A stretch of 34,429 nt of DNA from Burkholderiales bacterium (GTDB lineage: Bacteria > Actinomycetota > Thermoleophilia > Gaiellales > Gaiellaceae): NCBI GenBank assembly GCA_025935595.1, contig JAICUZ010000001.1, forward strand, positions 1-34,429, written 5' to 3'. The notes beneath the pieces were generated by a model. That model was given only the letters and a program-made list of their open reading frames with translations, was not told where the DNA came from and did no database searches. Shown here piece after piece: positions 14,899 through 21,150 of the stretch. Position 1 is the first letter of the stretch. Each line of letters opens with the position of its first letter. A program made the translations under genes and the position numbers.

Positions 14899-15786
14899 TT
14901 ACGAATCCGATGGAGGCTCGACGTCGAGCTGGGCGAACCGGCGGCGGAGAGACGGCGGGTTCCGCCACATGCCGCGCATCGGATCGCCGACGTCTGCGAT
15001 CCGCGCCGCCATCGTCTCGAGCGTGAAGGCCCCGGGCTCGACTGCGGCGACTTCGTCCCAGAGGAGCGGTGCCGAGACGCGCGCGTCCGGGGTCGGACGC
15101 ACCGAGTACGCGGATGCGATCGTGCGGTCGCGCGCGTTCTGGCCGAAGTCGACGAACACACCGACGCGGTCCGCGACACGCCACGTCGTCGTCGCGATCG
15201 CCTGGTCGTCGATGCGCCGTTCGACCTCCATCGCGACGGCCTTGGCGAACCGGCGCACATCGGGGAAGAGCAGCTCCGGCTTGATCGGCGCGAGGATGTG
15301 CAGCCCCGTCGCGCCTGACGTCTTCGGATACGAGCGGAGCCCGAGCTCGTCCATTACCTCGTGCACGACGAGCGCGATCTCGCGCACGAACGACCACTGC
15401 CCGTCGGACGTCGGGTCGAGGTCGATCAGCAGGTAGTCAGGCCGCTCGATGTCCGGCACGCGCGAGTGCCACGTGTGCAACTCGATGCAGCCGAGGTTCG
15501 CGACCCACGCAAGCGCCTCGGCGTTGTCGACGATTGCGAACACGGTCGAGTGCCCGCTCGGGAACTGGACGAACACCTCGTCGACGAAGTCGGGATGCCT
15601 CGCAGGCACGCGCTTCTGGTGGAAGAACTCGCCTTCGACGCCGTCCGTGAATCGCTTCATGTGGAACGGCCGGCGGCGGAGATGGGGGAGAGCGAGCTCG
15701 GCGACGTCGACGTAGTAGGCGACGAGGTCGCCCTTGGTCAGGCCGCGCGCGGGGAAAAACGGCTTGTCGGGGTTCGTGACCTCCAT
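14899..15786 (-). CDS. Stand-alone LigD polymerase/primase domain (NHEJ PolDom)
   Basis: This 295-aa protein consists only of the archaeo-eukaryotic primase-like domain of LigD. Motifs: LTKGDLVAYYVDVA at the N-terminus, RPFHMKRF, IELHTWHSR, the catalytic D122 and D124 in LLIDLDPT, TSGATGLHI with H163, and D213 in VFVDFGQNARDRT. All catalytic residues are present. It adds ribo- or deoxyribonucleotides at breaks during non-homologous end joining. There is no phosphoesterase or ligase domain in the chain; a LigC-type ligase is encoded nearby at 12173. No Ku gene is in the window. ATG 15786 is 6 nt from GATACT. It diverges from the GroES-like gene over 20 bp. Confidence 0.95.
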   Translation of the reverse strand: MEVTNPDKPFFPARGLTKGDLVAYYVDVAELALPHLRRRPFHMKRFTDGVEGEFFHQKRVPARHPDFVDEVFVQFPSGHSTVFAIVDNAEALAWVANLGCIELHTWHSRVPDIERPDYLLIDLDPTSDGQWSFVREIALVVHEVMDELGLRSYPKTSGATGLHILAPIKPELLFPDVRRFAKAVAMEVERRIDDQAIATTTWRVADRVGVFVDFGQNARDRTIASAYSVRPTPDARVSAPLLWDEVAAVEPGAFTLETMAARIADVGDPMRGMWRNPPSLRRRFAQLDVEPPSDS

Positions 15787-15792
15787 GGTCGG

Positions 15793-15800
15793 AGTATCGT
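15793..15800. promoter_or_regulatory. Interlocked divergent -10 elements (LigD polymerase / GroES-like)
   Basis: TATCGT (15795-15800, +) is 6 nt before GTG 15807. On the minus strand GATACT (15793-15798) is 6 nt before ATG 15786. The two -10 boxes share four base pairs, so polymerase bound at one promoter should exclude the other. Confidence 0.55.
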
Positions 15801-15806
15801 GGAGAC

Positions 15807-16100
15807 GTGTTGGAAGGCCATCCGATCGCGAACGCGACGCTCGATCCACTCGACGACTACCTCGTCGTCGAGCAGCTCGACGAGTCCGAGCTGCCCAGCG
15901 GGTTGATCGTCCCCGCGAACGAGGCGACTCACGTGCGCAGCGGCATCGTCGCCGCGATCGGCCCCGACGTGACGATCGTCGAGCCCGGGGACAAGGTGCT
16001 GTTCCCCCGCGACGCCGGCTTCGAGGTCCGCCTCGCGCGTTCGTCACATCGCGTCCGCGTGCTCAAGCGCGAAGAAGTTATCGCCAGAATCCTCGACTAG
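15807..16100 (+). CDS. GroES-like co-chaperonin (orphan)
   Basis: This is a 97-aa protein of the chaperonin-10 fold. The pattern PLDDYLVVEQLDESELPSGLIVP, then VRSGIVAAIGP, IVEPGDKVLFPRDAGFEV and VRVLKREEVIARI, follows GroES strand by strand. The segment SELPSGLIVP sits where the GroEL-contacting mobile loop is. GroES normally caps GroEL during protein folding. No groEL is adjacent, and the charged loop and the C-terminus differ from the housekeeping form, so this may be a paralogue. GTG 15807 is 6 nt after a TATCGT -10 box; TTG 15810 is an alternative. tRNA-Ser(CGA) begins 22 nt after the stop. Confidence 0.85.
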   Translation: MLEGHPIANATLDPLDDYLVVEQLDESELPSGLIVPANEATHVRSGIVAAIGPDVTIVEPGDKVLFPRDAGFEVRLARSSHRVRVLKREEVIARILD

Positions 16101-16106
16101 CGCGGC

Positions 16107-16112
16107 TACACT
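16107..16112 (+). promoter_or_regulatory. -10 element TACACT of tRNA-Ser(CGA)
   Basis: TACACT is exactly 10 nt before the mature 5' end at 16123. The same 10-nt distance is seen for tRNA-Ser(GGA) (TAGGAT) and tRNA-Ser(GCU) (TACGAT). Confidence 0.55.
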
Positions 16113-16122
16113 GCCCCCGCTC

Positions 16123-16211
16123 GGAGGGGTGGCAGAGCGGTCGAATGCGGCGGTCTCGAAAACCGTTATCCGTCGCAAGGCGGATCGAGGGTTCAAATCC
16201 CTCCCCCTCCG
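16123..16211 (+). tRNA. tRNA-Ser(CGA)
   Basis: The acceptor GGAGGGG (16123-16129) pairs with CCCCTCC (16204-16210), and the discriminator is G16211. CCA is not encoded. The anticodon loop CUCGAAA has anticodon CGA at 16157-16159. There is a long variable arm, and the T stem GAGGG/CCCTC surrounds TTCAAAT. It reads UCG codons, which are frequent in this GC-rich DNA. Confidence 0.96.
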
Positions 16212-16219
16212 TTCGTTCG

Positions 16220-16250
16220 AGGTGTCTGACACCGACGGTGTCAGACACCT
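16220..16250. repeat. Double palindrome GGTGTCTGACACC, REP-like
   Basis: A 14-bp perfect inverted repeat (16220-16233 against 16237-16250) has a 3-nt loop GAC. Each arm is itself a palindrome: GGTGTC-T-GACACC and GGTGTC-A-GACACC. It fills the 41-bp gap between tRNA-Ser(CGA) and the stop of the ABC permease on the other strand. It could end transcription from both sides, although no T run follows; its palindrome-within-palindrome design is typical of REP/BIME-type elements. Confidence 0.6.
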
Positions 16251-16252
16251 TC

Positions 16253-17038
16253 CTAGAACCTGTCGAGGCTCCCTGCGCGGCGAGCGGATCGTTCGAAGTA
16301 GCGCAGCATCGCGACCCCGATCGTGAAGTAGACGGCACCGATGAGGGCTTCCTTCCCGACCGCACCGAGCGCGTCGTGCAGGGTGCCGCCGGCGGCGAGC
16401 GCTCTCGCGGCGCGAATGCCGTGGGTCAGAGGGATGTAGTTCGCGAGAACCTGAAGGCCGTCGGGGAGGCGTGCGAGGGGAACGTTGGCGCCGGTGACGA
16501 TCAGGAAGACGCCTGAAAGCGTGTCCGCGAACAGGCTGATCGAGCGCGTGCGGAATGCGAGCGATCCGATGCACAGGCCAAGACCGGCGCAGGCGAAGCA
16601 CGACGCGAGCAGAGCGACGGCGATGCCTGCGAGCCTGCCGGCAGCGATGTGCAGGTGAATCATCAACGCGGCGAGCGTGTACGAGAGTGCCGCGACGACG
16701 AACCCGTTCACGATTGCCGGAAGCGCGCGTCCCAGGAACAGCGCGAGCCGGCTGGCAGGGGAGGCGAGGAGCGTCGGCAGCGTCTGGTACCGGCGTTCAC
16801 CGCCGATCGACTGGCCCATCCCGAACATGCCGGCGACGGCAGCCGCGACGAAGGCGTTGCCGACGAGGAAGAAGGTGTCGTTCGCGGTGTCGGCCGCGCG
16901 GCCGAGGTAGACGAAGTACATCGTCTGGAACACCGGGTAGGCGACGAGGATCGACAGAAACGCCCACGGGTTGAGCCAGTTGAAGAGGGCGCGGTAGCTG
17001 GTCAAGCCGCCTGCGAAGAAAACGCGGAGGTTGTTCAT
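16253..17038 (-). CDS. ABC-2 type transporter permease (second)
   Basis: This is a 261-aa permease with six predicted helices, at about residues 26-45, 55-75, 108-128, 135-160, 168-188 and 230-245. It belongs to the ABC-2 family of drug, lipid or polysaccharide exporters. Signature features are the GGERRYQTLPTLLASPASR segment between helices 2 and 3, and LANYIPLTHGIRAARAL near the end. It is the third gene of a minus-strand operon; ATG 17038 overlaps the stop of the preceding permease as ATGA. With that permease it should form the heterodimeric channel driven by the ATPase at 17796-18764. The substrate is unknown. Confidence 0.92.
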   Translation of the reverse strand: MNNLRVFFAGGLTSYRALFNWLNPWAFLSILVAYPVFQTMYFVYLGRAADTANDTFFLVGNAFVAAAVAGMFGMGQSIGGERRYQTLPTLLASPASRLALFLGRALPAIVNGFVVAALSYTLAALMIHLHIAAGRLAGIAVALLASCFACAGLGLCIGSLAFRTRSISLFADTLSGVFLIVTGANVPLARLPDGLQVLANYIPLTHGIRAARALAAGGTLHDALGAVGKEALIGAVYFTIGVAMLRYFERSARRAGSLDRF

Positions 17039-17799
17039 GCGAGCTTGAGCGTCGCCCGGTCGCGGGCCAGGTGCTCGAAGACCGCGAGGCAGGGGATCGC
17101 GATCGCGATGTAGACGACGCTGAGGCCGAAGCACATGCCGATGTCCGGCCACGGAGCTTGTGCCGATGCAGCCTCCCGCAACGCACGGAAGCCCCAGGTC
17201 GGGGCGAGCAGCCAGGAGATCGGTCGGAGCCAGCCGGGCAGGACCGAGAACGGGAGAATCAGCCCACAGGCGATGTAGACCGGGTACTGCAGGCTGATGC
17301 CGAGGTAGAACGCCGCCCGGTAGAGGACGAACGTCGAGGCCGCGATCAGCCCGAGCGTGCCGATCGCGAGAATGCACCCCACACCGGCGGCGATGAATGC
17401 GGGCCAGTCGTCGATGAGGACCGGGATTCCGAATACGAGACGCCCCCACAGCAACGTGAGGAGTAGGCCGTAGACGCCGAAGACCGCCCGGGAGATCATC
17501 ACCGGGCTGACCAGGACCACGAGCGGAGTCGGTGCGCCGACCACGAGCTCGAGCGTCCCCTGCTCGCGCTGCGTGTCGAGCGCGAAGCCGGCGCCGAGAA
17601 TCACCCAGCCCCACATGATCATCACCGCCGCCCCGAGCGACGCGGTGAAGAGTGCCCGCTCGCCCGAAGCGTGCCCGAGCAGCAAGTACGCAATCGAGGC
17701 GAAGACCAGCGGCCAGACGAGCATCCCGACCATGTCGAACGGCGTGCGAATCAGTTGCAGCAGGTCGACCCGAAGGCCGCTCGCGAACGCGCGGATCAC
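17035..17799 (-). CDS. ABC-2 type transporter permease (first)
   Basis: This is a 254-aa permease with six helices. LQLIRTPFDMVGMLVWPLVF is the first, then MIMWGWVILGAGFALD followed by the coupling segment TQREQGTLELVVGAPTP (equivalent to the ER-x-GTLE motif of ABC-2 permeases). The C-terminal half carries YPVYIACGLILPFSVLPGWLRPISW and APTWGFRALREA. GTG 17799 overlaps the ATPase stop as GTGA, and its own stop overlaps the next permease. It is one half of a heterodimeric export channel. Sequence alone does not tell drug from lipid export. Confidence 0.92.
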   Translation of the reverse strand: MIRAFASGLRVDLLQLIRTPFDMVGMLVWPLVFASIAYLLLGHASGERALFTASLGAAVMIMWGWVILGAGFALDTQREQGTLELVVGAPTPLVVLVSPVMISRAVFGVYGLLLTLLWGRLVFGIPVLIDDWPAFIAAGVGCILAIGTLGLIAASTFVLYRAAFYLGISLQYPVYIACGLILPFSVLPGWLRPISWLLAPTWGFRALREAASAQAPWPDIGMCFGLSVVYIAIAIPCLAVFEHLARDRATLKLA

Positions 17800-18764
17800 G
17801 GTTCGCTCACCAGCTGGACGTAGGCGTCCTCCAAGGTCGGCTCTCGGGCGGTCACGCTCGTCACCTGCGCGCCCGTAAGCGTGCCGAGGAGCGGTTGGAT
17901 CAAAGCGGCCCCCTCTGCCGACTGGACCGAAAGCACCTGTGTCTGATCGACTGCCTCGACCGCGAGCGACTCGACGCCGTCGAGTCCGCGCACTGCTTCG
18001 GGCGCGGCATCACTGACGTTGAACGCGACCACCTCGATCACCGTGCGGTCACGCACGCCCGCTTTCAGCGATCTGGGTGTCCCTTCGGCCACGATCTGCC
18101 CCTTGTTGATCACCGCAACCCGACTGCAGAGCTCGTCGGCCTCGAACATGTAATGGGTCGTCAACAGGATCGTCTTGCCGCTGTCGCGCAACGCCGCCAC
18201 CGTCTCGCGTAGCTCCCGCGCTCCGACCGGGTCGAGGCCGATCGTGGGCTCGTCGAGGAAGATGACTTGCGGGTCGTGCAGCAGGCCACGCGCGATGTGC
18301 AGGCGCTGGCGCATGCCACGGGAGTACGTCTCGACGCGGTCTCGCTCACGCCCGGTCAGACCGACCAGCTCGAGCAGCTCCGCGATCCGCTTCGCCTTCT
18401 GGCGCGCCGGGACGCGATACACATCGGCGAAGTAGCGTAGGTTGTCGAGCGCAGAAAGCCGGTCGTACAGGCCGCGATCGCCGCCGAACACATACCCGAC
18501 GCGCGACCGCACTTCGTTCGGCTCTCGCACTGGGTCGAACCCGAGGACGCGCACTGATCCGGATGTCGGAAGCAGCAGCGTCGTCAGGATCTTGATCGAG
18601 GTCGTCTTCCCGGCGCCGTTCGGCCCCAGCAACCCGAACAGTTCGCCGTCCTCGACCGAGAAGCCGACCCCACGCAACGCGTCGACGACGGTCACAGCGC
18701 GACGGAACGTTCCTTGCCGGGACCGGAACGATCTCGAAACTGCGTTCATCTCGATCGCCGGCAC
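17796..18764 (-). CDS. ABC exporter ATPase, DrrA-like
   Basis: This is a 322-aa ATP-binding subunit. Walker A is GPNGAGKT (47-54). The region at 91-100 (YVFGGDRGLY) corresponds to the Q-loop, with Gly-Gly-Asp in place of the usual Gln. The signature is YSRGMRQR (147-154, instead of LSGGQ, as is usual in this branch), Walker B is VIFLDEP (167-173), and the switch His is in LLTTHYM. A C-terminal domain of about 90 residues follows, typical of DrrA/CcmA-like drug-resistance ATPases. It energises the two permeases encoded downstream. The GTG start lies 6 nt after TACAGT, so the operon probably begins leaderless. Confidence 0.93.
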   Translation of the reverse strand: MPAIEMNAVSRSFRSRQGTFRRAVTVVDALRGVGFSVEDGELFGLLGPNGAGKTTSIKILTTLLLPTSGSVRVLGFDPVREPNEVRSRVGYVFGGDRGLYDRLSALDNLRYFADVYRVPARQKAKRIAELLELVGLTGRERDRVETYSRGMRQRLHIARGLLHDPQVIFLDEPTIGLDPVGARELRETVAALRDSGKTILLTTHYMFEADELCSRVAVINKGQIVAEGTPRSLKAGVRDRTVIEVVAFNVSDAAPEAVRGLDGVESLAVEAVDQTQVLSVQSAEGAALIQPLLGTLTGAQVTSVTAREPTLEDAYVQLVSEP

Positions 18765-18770
18765 CCGGTC

Positions 18771-18800
18771 ACTGTAAGACTGGCGATCGGATGGCGTCAG
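18771..18800 (-). promoter_or_regulatory. Promoter CTGACG - 18 bp - TACAGT of the ABC exporter operon
   Basis: On the minus strand TACAGT (plus 18771-18776) is 6 nt before GTG 18764. CTGACG (18795-18800) is 18 bp further upstream and resembles a -35 box. It lies inside the first codons of the divergent gene at 18791. Confidence 0.5.
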
Positions 18801-19381
18801 GGATGAGCACGCTCGACTGGTGGTGGTCGCCGCACCCGTCGTGGGAACCAGGCGAGGACTGGGACGAGAACGTCCCGGTCGTGCGGATCGAGAGTTCCGA
18901 CGAGGTGGTGCTGATCGACCCGTTCCTGCCGGTCGTCGACGCGTTCGACCCGCGCGGCAAGGCGGTGCGCGTGCTGCTCACGCAAGGCGCGCACTATCGA
19001 GGCACGCCCGACTTCGTCGAGCGCTATGGCGCGTCGGTCTGGGGCCCGCCGAAGGCGCGGTGGCCGCCGAAGCTCCCGAACCCCTCTACGACGACCGAGC
19101 TGCCTGCCGGCGTCGAGGCGATCGAGCTCGACGGCGAGCCGCAGCAGGTCGTCTTCTGGATTCCCGAGCACGCGACGCTCGTCACGGGCGACGTGATCAG
19201 CGGCAGCGGCGAGCAGGTGCACGTGTTCGTCGACGAGGCCGACGCGTCGCGTCTTCTCCCGGCGCTCGAGCGGATCGCCGAGCTGCCGATCGAGCGGCTC
19301 GTCATCCCTCACGGCGCGGTGCTCGAGCCCGACGGCGCCGCGCATCTGCGCGCTGCCGTCGCCACAACTCGCGGCGGCTAG
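18791..19381 (+). CDS. MBL-fold-like protein with a degenerate metal site
   Basis: This 196-aa protein has the strand order of a metallo-beta-lactamase fold: VVRIESSDEVVLIDPFLP, then VRVLLTQGAHYRGTPDFVERYGASVWGP, VVFWIPEHATLVTGDVISGSG, and ERLVIPHGAVL. The place of the HxHxDH motif is taken by QGAHYRG, so only one His of the usual zinc ligands remains there; the GD and a late His (IPHG) are kept. It probably does not bind two metals, and hydrolase activity is doubtful. The start is ATG 18791 or ATG 18803; neither has a clear RBS. The TAG stop overlaps the -10 box of tRNA-Ser(GGA), which starts 13 nt later. Confidence 0.8.
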   Translation: MASGMSTLDWWWSPHPSWEPGEDWDENVPVVRIESSDEVVLIDPFLPVVDAFDPRGKAVRVLLTQGAHYRGTPDFVERYGASVWGPPKARWPPKLPNPSTTTELPAGVEAIELDGEPQQVVFWIPEHATLVTGDVISGSGEQVHVFVDEADASRLLPALERIAELPIERLVIPHGAVLEPDGAAHLRAAVATTRGG

Positions 19382-19384
19382 GAT
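19379..19384 (+). promoter_or_regulatory. -10 element TAGGAT of tRNA-Ser(GGA)
   Basis: TAGGAT begins with the stop codon of the preceding gene and is 10 nt before the mature tRNA 5' end. The following CGCTC before GGAGGGG is the same as at tRNA-Ser(CGA). Confidence 0.5.
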
Positions 19385-19394
19385 GGCGCCGCTC

Positions 19395-19483
19395 GGAGGG
19401 GTGTCCGAGCGGTCTAAGGAGCGCGACTGGAAATCGCGTACGTGCCGAAAGGTGCGTCGAGGGTTCAAATCCCTCTCCCTCCG
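19395..19483 (+). tRNA. tRNA-Ser(GGA)
   Basis: The acceptor GGAGGGG (19395-19401) pairs with TCCCTCC (19476-19482), with one G-U pair; the discriminator is G19483 and CCA is not encoded. The anticodon stem CGCGA/TCGCG encloses loop CTGGAAA with anticodon GGA at 19429-19431. There is a long variable arm, and the T stem GAGGG/CCCTC surrounds TTCAAAT. It reads UCC and UCU. Confidence 0.96.
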
Positions 19484-19488
19484 CTGCC

Positions 19489-19514
19489 GAAAGCCCGCCG
19501 CCGCGCGGGCTTTC
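19489..19514 (+). terminator. Hairpin terminator after tRNA-Ser(GGA)
   Basis: GAAAGCCCGC (19489-19498) pairs perfectly with GCGGGCTTTC (19505-19514) around a 6-nt loop. The stem base supplies the TTTC run. It lies 5 nt after the tRNA and separates it from the next tRNA gene. Confidence 0.65.
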
Positions 19515-19532
19515 GTGTCCGGAGGGCTTGGG

Positions 19533-19538
19533 TACGAT
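19533..19538 (+). promoter_or_regulatory. -10 element TACGAT of tRNA-Ser(GCU)
   Basis: TACGAT is 10 nt before the mature tRNA 5' end at 19549, matching the spacing at the other two downstream tRNA-Ser genes. Confidence 0.5.
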
Positions 19539-19548
19539 GCGCGCGCCC

Positions 19549-19639
19549 GGAGAAGTGGCCGAGTGGCTGAAGGCGGCGCCCTGCTAAGGCGTTAGGTGGG
19601 GAAATCCCTGCCTCGAGGGTTCGAATCCCTCCTTCTCCG
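19549..19639 (+). tRNA. tRNA-Ser(GCU)
   Basis: The acceptor GGAGAAG (19549-19555) pairs with CTTCTCC (19632-19638); the discriminator is G19639 and CCA is not encoded. The anticodon stem GCGCC/GGCGT encloses loop CTGCTAA with anticodon GCT at 19583-19585. There is a long variable arm including GTGGGGAAATCCC, and the T stem GAGGG/CCCTC surrounds TTCGAAT. It reads AGC and AGU. Confidence 0.96.
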
Positions 19640-19710
19640 CCTCCGAGGTCCGCGCCGCGCGAAATCACCCTTCTGGTTGATGCGCACCAGTCCATTCGTA
19701 GAGCAGGATG

Positions 19711-19798
19711 CCCTTTGCCGGCTCCCCCCTGACACTGTCCGGCGGACTGACGTGACTGCGGCGATGCCCGCCCCTCCCCCGGGCGGGTTTCGTCTTTT
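19711..19798 (+). ncRNA. Candidate small structured RNA
   Basis: Between tRNA-Ser(GCU) and the convergent cytochrome gene lies 170 bp without a credible ORF. TTGATG (19677-19682), 16 bp, then TAGAGC (19699-19704) could be a weak promoter starting near 19711. The stretch that follows contains pairing blocks (GCCGG/CCGGC and the small hairpin GTCC-GGC-GGAC) and ends in a strong terminator. No known RNA family is recognised; the SRP RNA core (GGAA tetraloop region) is not present. It might instead be only the 3' trailer of the tRNA transcript. Confidence 0.3.
19767..19798 (+). terminator. Intrinsic terminator with T-rich tail
   Basis: CCCGCCC (19767-19773) and GGGCGGG (19781-19787) form a 7-bp GC stem with a 7-nt loop, followed by TTTCGTCTTTT. 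It is the clearest intrinsic terminator in the window and is oriented for plus-strand transcription coming from the tRNA side. Confidence 0.8.
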
Positions 19799-19810
19799 CC
19801 GGGGTGGGTT

Positions 19811-20347
19811 CTAGGAGTTGTGGGTCGCGGTGAAGACGTACGCCGCGACGTCCTGGATCTGCTTTGCGGACAGCTGGCCCTTGAACGCAGGCATCGGGCC
19901 GCCGCCGTTTTCGACCTGCGTCACGATGCGCGCCTCGGGAGGCTTCAGCTGGTCGAGATCCGGCCCGATCGTCCCGTGCGAGCCCGCGTCCTTCAGCGTG
20001 TGGCAGCTCGCGCAGCCGGCGCTTGCGAACACTGCCTTGCCCGCGGTCGCATCGCCCGTCGCCGAAGGCGCAGCCGTCGTCGTCTGAGCCGTCGTCGTTG
20101 TCGTCTCATGGCCCTCGCCGGCGGCTTCCGACTTCTCCTTGCCGAAGATGAGCACCGCGGCGAGCATCGCGACGAAGAACAGCACCGCGATCGTCAGGTA
20201 GAGGCCCATGAAGCGACCCGGGAAGTTCGGCATGCGCCGCGGGAGGACGAAGGACGACACGAGCGCGAAGACGATGAACGCCGCGCCCACGACGGCCAAT
20301 CCGACCTTGTGGCCGCTCGACAGCTCGGCGACGACGAACGCAAGCAT
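19811..20347 (-). CDS. Membrane-anchored c-type cytochrome
   Basis: This is a 178-aa protein with two N-terminal helices (about residues 14-35 and 47-68), a Thr/Glu-rich linker (75-97) with the run TTTTTAQTTTAA, and a C-terminal class I cytochrome c domain. The heme motif is C112-A-S-C115-H116, and the axial Met is M152 in GGGPMPAF. It should carry electrons on the outer face of the membrane, probably to or from respiratory oxidase components. It ends with AAYVFTATHNS, the usual terminal helix. It is downstream of the aquaporin gene by 26 bp but has its own -10 box (TAGGTT) there. Confidence 0.93.
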   Translation of the reverse strand: MLAFVVAELSSGHKVGLAVVGAAFIVFALVSSFVLPRRMPNFPGRFMGLYLTIAVLFFVAMLAAVLIFGKEKSEAAGEGHETTTTTAQTTTAAPSATGDATAGKAVFASAGCASCHTLKDAGSHGTIGPDLDQLKPPEARIVTQVENGGGPMPAFKGQLSAKQIQDVAAYVFTATHNS

Positions 20348-20356
20348 CGAGGCAGG

Positions 20357-20362
20357 AACCTA
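20357..20362 (-). promoter_or_regulatory. -10 element TAGGTT of the cytochrome c gene
   Basis: TAGGTT on the minus strand is 9 nt before ATG 20347, inside the 26-bp gap after the aquaporin gene. Confidence 0.45.
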
Positions 20363-20373
20363 CCGAAGTACGG

Positions 20374-21111
20374 CTACGAGAGTGCCGCTTTGCCTGCGCC
20401 CGGCTCTTCGACGCCCGATTCGGGTGTGCCGACGGGCTCGGGACGCTCGGGGCGGAGGTACAGCAACTCGTACGCGCACGCCGCGATCACGCCACCGGCG
20501 AACGGGCCGACATACCACACCCAGAAGTGGGCCCAGTGGTTGCCTGCGAGCTGCGGGCCGAACGCGCGCGCGGGGTTCATCGCGCCGCCGGTCAGGCCGT
20601 ACGCCATCAGGACGTCGAACGCGATCACGAAGCCGATCGCAAGGCCGGCGACCTGCTTGAAGGTTCCACGCGGGTCGACCGCGCTGGCGAACACGACCCA
20701 GACGAGGAAGAACGTCAGCACCGCCTCGATCACGACGGCTTGGCCGCTTCCGATGCCGGAGCCGAGCGCGGGCGCGCCGAGGTTCGTGGCGGCCTCCGCA
20801 CCGTTCGGGATGACCCACTTGAGCAGCAGCGCGGCGAGGATCGCCCCGCCGAACTGCGCGACCCAGTACACGACGGCGAGTAGCGGCGCGATTCGCTTCG
20901 TGACGAGGAAGCCGAGCGTGACGGCCGGGTTGATGTGACCGCCCGAGATCGGGCCGGCGGCCGAGACCATCACCGCGATCACGAGCCCGTTGGCAAACGC
21001 CAGATCCATCGGCGAGCGCGCAAACGAGGCGCCGCCGGCTGCGATGAAGATGAGGGCGAAGACCCCGACGAACTCGAGGACTCCGCGGCGGAGGTAGTCG
21101 CGCTCAAGCAT
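20374..21111 (-). CDS. Aquaporin (MIP family)
   Basis: This is a 245-aa channel with six membrane helices and the two half-helix NPA motifs: SGGHINPAVTLG (N61-P62-A63) and TGGAMNPARAFGP (N179-P180-A181), with selectivity-filter R182 directly after the second. The small residues around the filter and the short loop E suggest a water channel rather than a glycerol facilitator, but this is inference. The C-terminal tail is charged and Pro-rich (LRPERPEPVGTPESGVEEPG). ATG 21111 is 7 nt after TATCGT, so the transcript is probably leaderless. Confidence 0.93.
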   Translation of the reverse strand: MLERDYLRRGVLEFVGVFALIFIAAGGASFARSPMDLAFANGLVIAVMVSAAGPISGGHINPAVTLGFLVTKRIAPLLAVVYWVAQFGGAILAALLLKWVIPNGAEAATNLGAPALGSGIGSGQAVVIEAVLTFFLVWVVFASAVDPRGTFKQVAGLAIGFVIAFDVLMAYGLTGGAMNPARAFGPQLAGNHWAHFWVWYVGPFAGGVIAACAYELLYLRPERPEPVGTPESGVEEPGAGKAALS

Positions 21112-21118
21112 GGGCGCA

Positions 21119-21124
21119 ACGATA
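21119..21124 (-). promoter_or_regulatory. -10 element TATCGT of the aquaporin gene
   Basis: TATCGT on the minus strand is 7 nt before ATG 21111; the same hexamer precedes the GroES-like gene. Confidence 0.5.
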
Positions 21125-21150
21125 GGACCGCCGTCGGACGGAACACGCGC

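Noticed and set aside
14855..15397. N-terminal extension of the glycoside hydrolase frame
   Set aside because: It is antisense-frame Arg-rich text inside the LigD polymerase gene; the signal peptide at 14854 and the TACGGT box fix the real start.
16253..18764. Biosynthetic or resistance gene cluster around the DrrA-like exporter
   Set aside because: No biosynthetic genes flank the operon; the exporter class alone does not show drug resistance.
19640..19800. SRP 4.5S RNA next to tRNA-Ser, as in some actinobacteria
   Set aside because: The conserved SRP core with the GGAA tetraloop and its flanking pairs is not present.
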